DNA of 13,046 bases from an uncultured cyanobacterium (GCA_903934745.1 CAIZOZ010000124.1:1-13046), one strand, 5' to 3'. Counted from the first letter of the stretch, positions 7,001 through 13,046 are shown. Notes: a model not told the origin generated them from the sequence alone. Numbers and translations are program-made.

Positions 7001-7901
7001 GAAACAGACCATTCAGCAGCGGATCACGGGTCACGGCCCGGTAGTCCCCTGCCGCACCCAGGCTGGCGATCAGGGCCTCCACCGGGGCGCGGCGGTCCTT
7101 ACTGAAGCGTCGCGGATAGTCCTTGCTCGGCTTGGCCCCCAGCTCATGCCACTGGGCGGCCGCGGCCTGGAAGTCCTCGATCAGGGCCTGGCTTTGCGCC
7201 TGCCACAGGCTCTGGAACTGCTGCCAGCGGCTGCTCCAGAGGGCCGGCAACTGCTCCGCCAGGGGACGATCAAGGCTCAGCTCCGCAGGCAACGGCTCCA
7301 GATCGAGGGCCGGATCGCCATCGAGGCTGGCCACCAGCTGGCGCACCCGTTCCGGGTCCACCTGTTTCTGGCCGAGCCCCCCCAGCAGCGAGACGGGCAG
7401 GGGCAGCACCTGCTGCTGCCAGTAGTCGTGGGCAATCTGCTGCAGGGTGGTGTCGCTGTCGGTTTCGAGCTCGGGATCGGGGGGGCGGCCGGCCTCCAGG
7501 GCATGGCGGCTGAGGTTGCGGTAACAGAAGCCGTGGATGGTGGTGATGTCGGCGCCATCGAGCTCTTCGAGGGCCAGCAGCAAGCGGGCCCGCAGCGGAT
7601 CGTGGTCGCCGGAGCCGCGGCGCTGCAGCCAGTCCGCCAGCACGGCGTCGAGGTTGTCCGGCTCCAGTTGTTCAAGGGCGCGCAGGGCCTCCTGCAATCG
7701 CCGCCCGATGCGATCACGCAACTCGGCGGCGGCCGCTTCGGTGAAGGTGACCACCAGCAACCGTCGCATCGGCAGCTGCTCCTCGCTGATCAGGCGCAGC
7801 ACCAGGTGGGCGAGGGCGAAGGTCTTGCCCGTGCCGGCGCTGGCTTCCAGCAGCCGCACGCCCGGATCAAGGGGAAAGTCGTTGGGTTCGAAGATCGTCA
7901 T
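4092..7901 (-). CDS. recB: Exonuclease V subunit beta, RecB (3'-5' helicase and nuclease)
   Basis: RecB (1269 residues; E. coli about 1180) carries the 3'-5' superfamily 1A motor and the only nuclease of RecBCD. Helicase motifs: Walker A ASAGTGKT (20-27), TIHGFC (121-126), DEFQD (418-422), GDPKQAIYRFRG (446-457), SNYRS (478-482), TVHASKGLEYP (761-771) and YVAATRA (837-843). The C-terminal nuclease shows H1016, D1137 in GSIDLIF, D1155 and K1157 in ADWKSN, and QAHLYL (1195-1200), matching the E. coli His/Asp/Asp/Lys site, so it should cut DNA. Two Gly/Ala/Asp-rich insertions are seen, at about 373-402 just before DEFQD and about 965-1005 in the tether to the nuclease. The ATG overlaps the recC stop and the stop overlaps the recD start, both as ATGA, implying coupled translation in fixed proportion. 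Confidence 0.97.
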   Translation of the reverse strand: MTIFEPNDFPLDPGVRLLEASAGTGKTFALAHLVLRLISEEQLPMRRLLVVTFTEAAAAELRDRIGRRLQEALRALEQLEPDNLDAVLADWLQRRGSGDHDPLRARLLLALEELDGADITTIHGFCYRNLSRHALEAGRPPDPELETDSDTTLQQIAHDYWQQQVLPLPVSLLGGLGQKQVDPERVRQLVASLDGDPALDLEPLPAELSLDRPLAEQLPALWSSRWQQFQSLWQAQSQALIEDFQAAAAQWHELGAKPSKDYPRRFSKDRRAPVEALIASLGAAGDYRAVTRDPLLNGLFHPGSFCQAARKAEGDDRPIRLPQPALLEAVAALVDGPAELVLLHAGHWGRRELGRRRRQQGRIGFSQLLEDLDPGEDGPAGNDKTTGAALTAGEAGGPETANPLLEQIGQRYDVALVDEFQDTDPIQWRILRRCFATGQHRLVMVGDPKQAIYRFRGGDLATYLAAKATASTCYELSSNYRSSPPLVAAFNGLMQAPGLRRSGLAVPEVKAKAQRSGPEGPALELLWLGGEREAGQKPIAKGALERQLAPWIAALTANLIEAAAELDEGDSQRPLRPDDICLLVGDRYQAETLRAALEREGIASRLVSRVDVLASPAATALQRLLDALVDPAAGNRLRLLAASPLLGWSARQISEAGAPTWSSLAGRLEMLSQRVPVQGLLGVLAELLEAKVLSRLWRQGRLLADLQQVAALVQERLHSEQQGLAATADWLRRLRLDPERSVPEAHLAHSDRELGVVSVVTVHASKGLEYPVVICPYLWQGPGDGRRGGRARPVRWLPPGHSRPRLDIRLNHQWGLGYEAARQHRQAEEQERERLAYVAATRACHRLVLAWGPAAGHHTNPLFPWLFAAAELPSAGDDPYPQHSDADWRQQLEQGLAARGLVIRLLDPPPPRLKPLKLAANPGPALRCGPVPSWGFDQIWGRSSYTSWSRGGHPSGPVAMPIDADRDTEDPSPEQALAASSAEATQTGDAGGPASWSEQGPLAEFPRGAAPGDCLHRILERLDFSQPLVQAANQVVVAAELQRAGLRQQPLEPVLAGLEQLRLTPFGGELSKLRIADLDASERLHEMGFDLTLGEVRAADLAAAFNTHPGGSVAADYAQRLASLPIHSSGFLTGSIDLIFQASDDWGDQRWWVADWKSNWLGRRDEEGRPQACGPCHYGQAAMAELMAANHYVLQAHLYLVALHRYLGWRLPGYDPERQLGGFAYVFLRGTPGAEGARALPGAIPGMLVDRPPLGRILALDDALGGKEP
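4927..4942. repeat. Short palindromic mini-repeat in the RecB tether (copy 1)
   Basis: CCACCGGCATCGCCGG differs by one base from a second copy at 6712-6727 in the same gene. Its core CCGGC-ATC-GCCGG is a 5-bp dyad. On the coding strand it encodes GDAGG in the low-complexity tether between the helicase and nuclease domains. Confidence 0.55.
6712..6727. repeat. Short palindromic mini-repeat in the RecB insertion (copy 2)
   Basis: CCACCGGCTTCGCCGG is the second copy, 15 of 16 bases identical to 4927-4942, with dyad CCGGC-TTC-GCCGG. It encodes AGEAGG in the Gly/Ala-rich insertion before the DEFQD motif. Both copies fall in stretches that look inserted relative to E. coli RecB. Confidence 0.55.
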
Positions 7902-10900
7902 CCCAGCTCCCTCGCCAGCAGCGGTTGCCAGAGCTCCAGCGCCCTGGCCCCGAACGCCGTGTCGATCAGATCGCTGGCCTCAAGGCCGGCGCCGAAGCAG
8001 ACCACCATCTCGTCCTGTTGCCGTTCCGCCCACTGGTTGGGGGCCCCTTCCCACTGGCGCTGGGCGGCTTCAAAGCCCGTGCCGGCTCGCTTCGATTCGG
8101 CCACAACCCAGGCCCAGCCACTCAGCGGTGGCACCGGCCAGCAGGCACAGCGCCACTGTTGCTGCAGGGCGGCGAGCCGCGCCAGTTCGCTCTGGGCCTG
8201 GTCGAGGCTCGGGGGTCGGAGCTTGAGCTGGGGGCTGAACTGATCCCTGCGCTTGTCATCGCGGGCGATCACCACACCCTGCAGCGGTTGCCGGCCGCCC
8301 GCGGCGGTGGCCACCACGGCGAGCAGCAACTGCAGCCACAGCTCCAGCCGCTGGGCCGGCCGGATCTTGGCCGTATGCACCAGCACAACCGAGTCCCCCT
8401 GCCAGCGAGGTGCCCCCTGCCAGGACTCCCAAGCCAGCCGTTGCTGATGGCGCGGCCCCAGGGCCTCCAGGTTGCTGCGCAGGCTGGACCAACGCTGCTG
8501 CAGGCCCTCGGCCTCCAGTTCGGCTCCCGCCAGGGCGGGCAGCCGGCCCTGGCCCCGGTAGCGCTCCAGCCAGTCGCTGGGTTCGGTGGGCCCCAGGCCG
8601 TCGGCCGCCGCCGGGTCGGCATCGAGCTCCTCTAGTAGATCGCGCAACAGCGCTGAGCGCTGGCGTTCGGCCAGGGCCAGCGGATCGAGGTCCTCGATCC
8701 GTTCCTGCCATTCCCCCGGCCGCAATCCCAGGCTGCGCAGCCAGTGCTTCTGCGGCGCCTTCAGCCAGGCACTCAGCTCCTCCAGGGGGTCGGCCGGCGC
8801 CTCCGGCGGCAGGGTTTCGGGCCTCGGGCCCTGCAGCAGGGCGACCGGCGGCGGCGGTGGTGCGCTTTCCAGCAGTTGGCGCGCGGCCAGCAGGCGGCGA
8901 TCGCAGCTGGGGGCAGGCCGTTCCGGCGTGTCGAGAAAATTGCTGCGCTCCAGGGGGCTGGGGGCATGGGCGGCCACCAGGGCGCCGCTGCCGCCGGCAA
9001 GCTGCCCATCCAGCCATTGCATCCACTGGCGTACCGGTGAGGCTGGTTCGAGCCGATCGCCACTGCGATCGTCGCGGCAGCTCCAGCTGATCAGCAGGTG
9101 GTCGCGGGCCGAGAGCAGGGCCTCCATCAGGGCGTAACGATCCTGGTCGGCGGGATCGGGATCGCCGAGCCGCCGCCGCGATTCCATCAGGTGAAAGCCG
9201 GAGCGGCTGCTCTGGCGGGGGAAGGGGCCGGCATCGAGGCCCATCAGCACGATCACCCGATGCGGAATCGCCCGCATCGGTTCAAGGGCGCTGATCGTCA
9301 GGGCGCCGCTGCGATGGCCGAAACGGCCGCTGTCCACACTCAGGCCCTCATCGAGCCCATCGGCCACCACCTGGGCATCAAGGATCAGGGCACAGGTCGC
9401 TGCGGCCTGCTGCCAGCTGTCGATGGCGGCGAGCAGCGGCGGCAGCTCCCAGGCGGCCTCGCCACCATCGCCGAACAGGTCGGCCAGGAGTTCCACCAGC
9501 AGCCCGGACCAGGTCGTCACCAAGGCCCCCTGGCGCAACACGGTCAACCAGTGCTGCAGGCGATCCAGCAGTCGCAGCCAGCGACCGGTGAGATCCAGGG
9601 AGCTGCCGCTGGCGGCGGGAGCGGTGTGGCCCGGCGCCAGACCGGCCGTTTCCGGCAGCACCAGCCCCAGCAGCAAACGATCGACACTCCAGCGCAGGCT
9701 GTGGGTTGGATCGCCATGGCGATCGCGGCCATCGAGACCCCAGCGGAAGCCGCCGTGCTGCAGGGCCTCGGTGAGCTGGGCCGTTTCAGCGGCGTTCAAC
9801 TCGAAGTGTTGCTGCAGGGGCCCGCAGCTCAGCAGGCTTTCCAGCTCCGAGGCACTGAGCCGGCCGCCGGCCAGGCGCAGCAGCTGCAGCAGCGCCCGGC
9901 CGATGCCGGCGCTGCTCTGCTGGCTGCGGTCGGTGAGGCGCCAGGGCAGATCGACGCCGGTCGCGCCCATGTCGCCGAACACCGAGGCGACCAGGGGGGC
10001 GAAGCGATCCACCTGGGGGGTCATCACCAGGATGTCCCGGGGTTGCAGGCTGGGATCGGCGGCCAGCAGCTGCAGCAGCCGATCGCGCACGATCTGCACC
10101 TGGCGCAGCGGCCCGGGACAGGGGTGGAACTCCAGGGAGCTGTCGCCTGGGGCGCGGCGCAGGGCCGGTACGACGTCCGGATCCGCCAGTTGCGCCTGCA
10201 GCTGGTGCAGCAGCGGTGGAATGGCCACGGCTGTTGAATCCTGGGTACCGGCTGTTGGCTCGGGGTCACGGTCTCTGAGATTGGCGATCACGGAGGCCGG
10301 GGCCACGAATAAATCTTCGGCCTCCCAGCGGCCCAGCTGGGCTTCACCGGTGCCTTCCAGCAGTTGCTGAAATTCCCCCCCCAGGCGACCGAAGCGGGCC
10401 TCGAGCCCCGGCGCCTGCAGCAACCAGTCCATGCCGAAGGGTTCGGCCAGGGCCAGGCTGTCGCTCAGCTGGCGGCGGCGGTCGATGCAGCGCTGCCAGA
10501 GATCGGCGCAGGGGGTGAGCAGGTAGATCTCCACATCGATCACGCCGCTGAGGGCTTGCAGCAGGCGCACCTGAACCGGCGCCATGCTGCTGAGGCCGAA
10601 CAGCCGCACCCGTTGCGGCAGCTGCTGCGGTGCCAGCCCCTGGGGTGCCTGCTGGTGCCGCAGCAGGCGCTCGATCGCCGCTTCCACCTTGACGCCGAAG
10701 GGATCGCAGTGCAGGCGCTCGGCCAGGGCGCGGTACAACGCGGCTTGCCAGTGCTGGCTCGGCGGCAGGGGCCGGCCGCCGTCATCGATGGATTCCCCGC
10801 GTGCCCAGGCCCGCAGCATGGCGGGGCGATAGAGGCCGTAGTCGTCGAAGGCATCGGCGATGGCGCGGCCCAGCTGCCAGGCGTCCCGTTCCAGGCGCTC

Positions 10901-11311
10901 CTGCGCGGCGAAGCGATCCAACCAGGGCCGCAGCGGCGCCCCACTGGCTCCGGCCGCCACCATGGGCAGCAGCTCCAGCAGCGGCCACACCAGCACGTTG
11001 GCCCGCCATGGATCGATGGTCGAAAACGCTGGCGAGCCGCTGGCCATGGCGGCGTCCGCACCGGCCTCTGGACTGAGTTGGAGCACCGCCTCGACCAGCT
11101 GGCGCAGGTGGGCACCCGGAAAGGGATAGCGCAGGTTGGCGGCGATGCCGCCCAGGTGCTGAGCCAGCTGTTCCCCCAGCCAGCGACTGGTGGGCCAGGT
11201 GTTGACCACCACCTGCACCGTTTCGAGGGGGTCGGGCGGACTGATCTTCAGCTGGGCGGCCAGGATCTGGGCCAGCAGCTCGGCCCGGTTGCTGCGGTAG
11301 ACGATCAGCAC
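7898..11311 (-). CDS. recC: Exonuclease V subunit gamma, RecC (scaffold and Chi-reading subunit)
   Basis: RecC holds RecB and RecD together, splits the duplex and scans the 3' strand for Chi. The start is a GTG at 11311: the product then begins VLIVYRSNR, matching E. coli MLRVYHSNR, with GGAG nine bases upstream. An ATG at 11542 would only read through the phosphatase gene in another frame. The product is 1137 residues (E. coli 1122). Family landmarks are RWLGEQLAQ...GIAAN (43-59), the DDYGLYRP segment (about 156-163), RVRLFGLSS (234-242), a DILVMTPQVDRFAPL segment in the inactive second helicase-like domain, and RVIVLMGLDAGPFPR followed by DQDRYALMEALLSARDHLL. No helicase catalytic motifs are expected or seen. 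Several positions that contact Chi in E. coli are changed. It lies 28 bases after the phosphatase gene. Confidence 0.96.
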   Translation of the reverse strand: MLIVYRSNRAELLAQILAAQLKISPPDPLETVQVVVNTWPTSRWLGEQLAQHLGGIAANLRYPFPGAHLRQLVEAVLQLSPEAGADAAMASGSPAFSTIDPWRANVLVWPLLELLPMVAAGASGAPLRPWLDRFAAQERLERDAWQLGRAIADAFDDYGLYRPAMLRAWARGESIDDGGRPLPPSQHWQAALYRALAERLHCDPFGVKVEAAIERLLRHQQAPQGLAPQQLPQRVRLFGLSSMAPVQVRLLQALSGVIDVEIYLLTPCADLWQRCIDRRRQLSDSLALAEPFGMDWLLQAPGLEARFGRLGGEFQQLLEGTGEAQLGRWEAEDLFVAPASVIANLRDRDPEPTAGTQDSTAVAIPPLLHQLQAQLADPDVVPALRRAPGDSSLEFHPCPGPLRQVQIVRDRLLQLLAADPSLQPRDILVMTPQVDRFAPLVASVFGDMGATGVDLPWRLTDRSQQSSAGIGRALLQLLRLAGGRLSASELESLLSCGPLQQHFELNAAETAQLTEALQHGGFRWGLDGRDRHGDPTHSLRWSVDRLLLGLVLPETAGLAPGHTAPAASGSSLDLTGRWLRLLDRLQHWLTVLRQGALVTTWSGLLVELLADLFGDGGEAAWELPPLLAAIDSWQQAAATCALILDAQVVADGLDEGLSVDSGRFGHRSGALTISALEPMRAIPHRVIVLMGLDAGPFPRQSSRSGFHLMESRRRLGDPDPADQDRYALMEALLSARDHLLISWSCRDDRSGDRLEPASPVRQWMQWLDGQLAGGSGALVAAHAPSPLERSNFLDTPERPAPSCDRRLLAARQLLESAPPPPPVALLQGPRPETLPPEAPADPLEELSAWLKAPQKHWLRSLGLRPGEWQERIEDLDPLALAERQRSALLRDLLEELDADPAAADGLGPTEPSDWLERYRGQGRLPALAGAELEAEGLQQRWSSLRSNLEALGPRHQQRLAWESWQGAPRWQGDSVVLVHTAKIRPAQRLELWLQLLLAVVATAAGGRQPLQGVVIARDDKRRDQFSPQLKLRPPSLDQAQSELARLAALQQQWRCACWPVPPLSGWAWVVAESKRAGTGFEAAQRQWEGAPNQWAERQQDEMVVCFGAGLEASDLIDTAFGARALELWQPLLARELG

Positions 11312-11339
11312 GGCGTACCGCTCCGCGGGAATGGGGCCG

Positions 11340-12092
11340 TCAGTACCGGGGGAGCCGTTCGCCGGCCAGCCATGGACCAGCCAGTGGTTGGCCAGTAAGC
11401 AGGGGCCCAGATCGACGTGCTCCTGACAGCTGGGGCCAGGGGAGGGTGGCCTGGAGATTGAGCTCCTCGAGTTCGCCGTCCTCCTGGAGGAAGGCGCCGG
11501 TTTCTGGGCAGTAGGCCGTGAGCTGGCCGCCGTAGCAGGCACCGGTGTCGATCAGCACGATCTGCTTCACACGGCGCACACCGGGACCAGGGGTGTGGCC
11601 GACGATCACGTCGCCGAAGCGGCCGTCGTAGGCCTGCCAGAAGGCCATCCGCACCGTGGGGTCGGGCCTCCAGGTGAGCGGGTCGAAGCCGGCATGGGTG
11701 GCCACCCAGCCCCGGCCCCAGTAGGCCAGCGGCAGCTGCTCCAGCCGCTCCAGCCAGCGGCGACAGCCCCGGTCGCCCAGTTGGCGGTAGGTGTCGCAGC
11801 CCGCCAGGGACTGGAGCGCCTGCCAGTCGCCGGCACGTAATTGTTGAACCAGGGTGCGCTCATGGTTGCCCATCAGCCAGATCGCCCGACCGCTCTCCAC
11901 CAGCTGCCAGACAAGGCTCATGGCCGCTTCAATGCGGGGGCCGCGATTGATCACATCGCCGCAGAACACGAGGCGATCGTGGCGTGGCAGCCGTGCGAGC
12001 AGAGCCTCAAGGGCATCGGCGCAGCCATGGACGTCCCCGATGACCCAGTGCGACACAGGGTGCTTCTCGGACTCGTGGGGGGGCGTCATCAA
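11340..12092 (-). CDS. PPP-family metallophosphoesterase (ApaH-like / Ser-Thr phosphatase-like)
   Basis: This 250-residue calcineurin-like phosphoesterase has the full PPP signature: GDVHG (19-23), GDVINRGP (45-52), GNHE (75-78), THAG (132-135) and GHTP (165-168). These provide the Asp, His and Asn ligands of a two-metal site. Both ApaH (symmetric Ap4A hydrolase) and small bacterial protein phosphatases share these motifs; I cannot separate them by eye, so I give no symbol. It is the first gene of the operon, with recC starting 28 bases after its stop. The start is uncertain: ATG 12092, the adjacent ATG 12089, or a GTG at 12056 (reading MSHWVIGDVHG if initiated) that gives a more typical N-terminus. 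The last 40 residues are low-complexity Leu/Pro/Gly sequence beyond the catalytic fold. A cytosolic enzyme is expected; no signal peptide is seen. Confidence 0.87.
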   Translation of the reverse strand: MMTPPHESEKHPVSHWVIGDVHGCADALEALLARLPRHDRLVFCGDVINRGPRIEAAMSLVWQLVESGRAIWLMGNHERTLVQQLRAGDWQALQSLAGCDTYRQLGDRGCRRWLERLEQLPLAYWGRGWVATHAGFDPLTWRPDPTVRMAFWQAYDGRFGDVIVGHTPGPGVRRVKQIVLIDTGACYGGQLTAYCPETGAFLQEDGELEELNLQATLPWPQLSGARRSGPLLTGQPLAGPWLAGERLPRY

Positions 12093-12160
12093 AAGGATGC
12101 GTTAAATCCAGTGTTGCCCGCTACAGGGTGATCTGTCAGCCCCCCAGTCTGCGGATCACC

Positions 12161-12175
12161 ATCAGCGACGCTGAT
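12161..12175. promoter_or_regulatory. Perfect 15-base palindrome, possible operator
   Basis: ATCAGCG-A-CGCTGAT is a perfect inverted repeat with 7-bp arms around one central base. The spacer is too short for an RNA hairpin, so if it works it is more likely a site for a dimeric DNA-binding protein. It lies about 70 bases upstream of the phosphatase start. I recognise no known regulator consensus in it. Confidence 0.3.
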
Positions 12176-12239
12176 CGATTCGGCTCAGGATCTTGTCCCG
12201 ACTGGATCAGGCGCCAGCTTGCGCGGATCGCGAAGCCAC

Positions 12240-12315
12240 CTCAAGCCAAGGCTGTCAACTCAAGCCAAGGCTGTCATCTCAAGCCAAGGCTTTCAGCTTG
12301 AGCCAATCCCGCCAG
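12240..12315. repeat. Tandem 19-bp repeats (three near-identical units plus one degenerate)
   Basis: Three head-to-tail units are CTCAAGCCAAGGCTGTCAA (12240-12258), CTCAAGCCAAGGCTGTCAT (12259-12277) and CTCAAGCCAAGGCTTTCAG (12278-12296). A fourth, degraded unit at 12297-12315 matches at about 12 of 19 positions. Each good unit carries the dyad AGCC-AA-GGCT. Unit 3 with the start of unit 4 also forms a longer inverted repeat, CTCAAGC...GCTTGAG. The unit length is not a multiple of three and no real gene reads through it. The array sits in the divergent promoter region, about 60 to 135 bases upstream of the rightward gene. Confidence 0.85.
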
Positions 12316-12373
12316 CGAACGCCCCCAGCGCCCGGCCTTCGCTGATACGGTGCCGCCACTGTTGGGTGGGCCG

Positions 12374-12754
12374 ATGGAGGGAGTGGATCCGAAGTCCCTG
12401 CCGGTGACACAGCGCGTCAATCTCTTGCTGAAGGCCCTCAACGGCGCCAAACGCACCAACGAAGCCCTCGCCCGCTGTGGCGATGGTGAGGCGATGCTCG
12501 ATGTGCTGCTGGAGGCCTCCGCCAAGCTGGGGCTGGGCCTGGGCCGCGCCGATCTGCAGAACACGCCGCCGATTCGCGACTGGATCTGGTGGAAGAACAA
12601 GGAGGCGCTGCTGACGATCGGCGATAACAAGCCCCTCTATCAGCAGGACGCCAGGGGCAGCGGCCAGGGCGCGGCTGGCCGTACCGCCACCACGCCGACG
12701 CCGGCTTCGGACTCCCCGCAGCCGGCACGCAAGCGTTTTCTGGGCTTGTTCTGA
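12374..12754 (+). CDS. Small protein of unknown function (126 aa)
   Basis: I do not recognise a named family. The ordered part (about 10-85) looks helical: TQRVNLLLKALNGAK, then GDGEAMLDVLLEASAKLGLGLGRADL, then a striking PPIRDWIWWKN followed by EALLTIGD. The second helix plus LGLGLGRADL faintly recalls Nif11-like N-terminal domains, but the Trp-rich block is not part of that pattern, so this is only a hint. Residues 90-118 are a Gly/Ala/Thr/Pro linker, and the protein ends in a basic-aromatic tail, RKRFLGLF. It has no signal peptide, membrane segment or obvious catalytic motif. ATG 12374 is chosen; GTG 12350 in the same frame would add eight residues, and neither has a strong Shine-Dalgarno. 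It is the only gene clearly on the plus strand. Protein-coding status is likely from the compact, ordered composition. Confidence 0.75.
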   Translation: MEGVDPKSLPVTQRVNLLLKALNGAKRTNEALARCGDGEAMLDVLLEASAKLGLGLGRADLQNTPPIRDWIWWKNKEALLTIGDNKPLYQQDARGSGQGAAGRTATTPTPASDSPQPARKRFLGLF

Positions 12755-12771
12755 TTCTGGGCTTGTTCTGA
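12738..12771 (+). repeat. 17-bp tandem duplication spanning the stop codon of the 126-aa gene
   Basis: TTCTGGGCTTGTTCTGA occurs twice head to tail (12738-12754 and 12755-12771). The first copy ends exactly with the stop codon of the gene and encodes the last residues, LGLF. Because 17 is not a multiple of three, the second copy lies in another frame and is not translated. Confidence 0.9.
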
Positions 12772-12836
12772 GCCGCCGGGCGGGTGCGGTGTTAAGTCAA
12801 GAAAATGCTGGCTCTGACTCTGGGTTCAGGGCTGCA

Positions 12837-12878
12837 GCCAGCCTGGACTCCCTCCCCGGGCCCTCACTCCAGGCTGGC
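12837..12878. terminator. 11-bp inverted repeat between convergent genes, possible terminator
   Basis: GCCAGCCTGGA (12837-12847) and TCCAGGCTGGC (12868-12878) pair perfectly around a 20-base C-rich loop. It lies between a rightward and a leftward gene, where a bidirectional terminator would be useful. The right arm is inside the last codons of the leftward gene and the loop holds its stop codon. No T-run follows directly on either strand, so intrinsic termination is uncertain. Confidence 0.4.
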
Positions 12879-13046
12879 CTGGGCGGAGGGGATGGTGGCG
12901 GAGGGGGCTTCGAAACGGCCGCGGGCGACGAACTCCAGCCGCAGCTTCAAAAAGGTGATGAACTTTTCATCGCTGGACACCACGGCCGCAGCCGGCCGCG
13001 GCACGGCCTGGGCCAGGGCGCCCAGCTCGGGGGCCTCGAGAAAAGC
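12864..13046 (-). CDS. C-terminal 60 residues of an unidentified protein, cut by the window edge
   Basis: A frame entering from the right edge stays open for 60 codons and stops at TGA 12866-12864. The fragment reads AFLEAPELGALAQAV..., then an ordered stretch SSDEKFITFLKLRLEFVARG, then a Ser/Pro/Ala tail. The hydrophobic/charged pattern of the middle segment suggests a final amphipathic helix, so it looks like a genuine protein C-terminus and not a chance frame. I do not recognise the family. It converges on the 126-aa gene, with 109 bases between the two stop codons. Confidence 0.65.
   Translation of the reverse strand, partial: AFLEAPELGALAQAVPRPAAAVVSSDEKFITFLKLRLEFVARGRFEAPSATIPSAQASLE

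Larger units (their letters stand above)
12093..12373. promoter_or_regulatory. Divergent intergenic region controlling the phosphatase-recCBD operon and the 126-aa gene
   Basis: The two flanking genes point away from each other, so this 281-base stretch must carry both promoters. It holds the 19-bp tandem repeats at 12240-12315 and a 15-base palindrome at 12161-12175. I could not identify a confident -35/-10 pair for either direction; a TTTAAC about 15 bases before the phosphatase ATG could be a -10 but has no good -35. Confidence 0.5.

Noticed and set aside
2842..8243. Several very long plus-strand open frames opposite the rec genes (for example 2842-4230, 4005-6491, 6582-8243)
   Set aside because: They are antisense to genes with clear RecB and RecD motifs. 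Their products are Gln/Gly/Arg/Ala-rich with no domains, as expected for mirror frames in high-GC coding DNA.
11312..11542. ATG at 11542 as the recC start
   Set aside because: The extra 77 residues lie inside the phosphatase gene in another frame and have no RecC homology. The GTG at 11311 matches the known N-terminus of the family.
12240..12315. CRISPR array
   Set aside because: The 19-bp units are directly adjacent with no spacers, and no cas genes are nearby.
12219..12407. Plus-strand ORF running through the 19-bp repeats
   Set aside because: The repeat unit is not a multiple of three, the product has no protein character, and it overlaps the better supported gene at 12374 in another frame.

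Overview
The window looks like a high-GC picocyanobacterial chromosome of the Synechococcus/Cyanobium type. Three things point there: the deaD-type helicase and the one-domain phosphomannose isomerase-like cupin read like their picocyanobacterial versions, a complete RecBCD set is present, and the palindrome GCGATCGC (abundant in many other cyanobacteria) was found by eye only twice (8897-8904 and 9719-9726). The assignment is an inference; no rRNA or other phylogenetic marker is present.

Layout. Nearly everything is transcribed leftwards (minus strand). From the left: a DEAD-box RNA helicase gene running off the left edge (1-1438), with a long disordered acidic N-terminus and an unusual leader; a 120-residue cupin (1610-1972); a gap of about 380 bases with one weak candidate small ORF; the recombination operon; a regulatory gap with 19-bp tandem repeats (12093-12373); one rightward gene for an unrecognised 126-residue protein (12374-12754); and the 3' end of a leftward gene entering from the right edge (12864-13046).

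The core is a four-gene operon read from 12092 down to 2353: a PPP-type metallophosphoesterase, recC, recB and recD. recC follows the phosphatase by 28 bases, and the recC/recB and recB/recD junctions are both ATGA overlaps, so the three subunits are probably translationally coupled. Together they encode exonuclease V: RecB (helicase plus nuclease), RecD (5'-3' helicase) and RecC (scaffold and Chi reader), which processes double-strand ends for RecA. All helicase motifs and the RecB nuclease residues are present, so the enzyme should be active. The RecC positions that read Chi in E. coli are mostly changed.

I found no tRNA, rRNA, CRISPR array, transposase or phage gene. The window is largely ordinary housekeeping DNA. 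The points most worth checking are the altered Chi-reading pocket of RecC, the abundance of the E. coli Chi octamer on the coding strand, the dyad-containing tandem repeats upstream of the recCBD operon, and the odd leader of the helicase gene.
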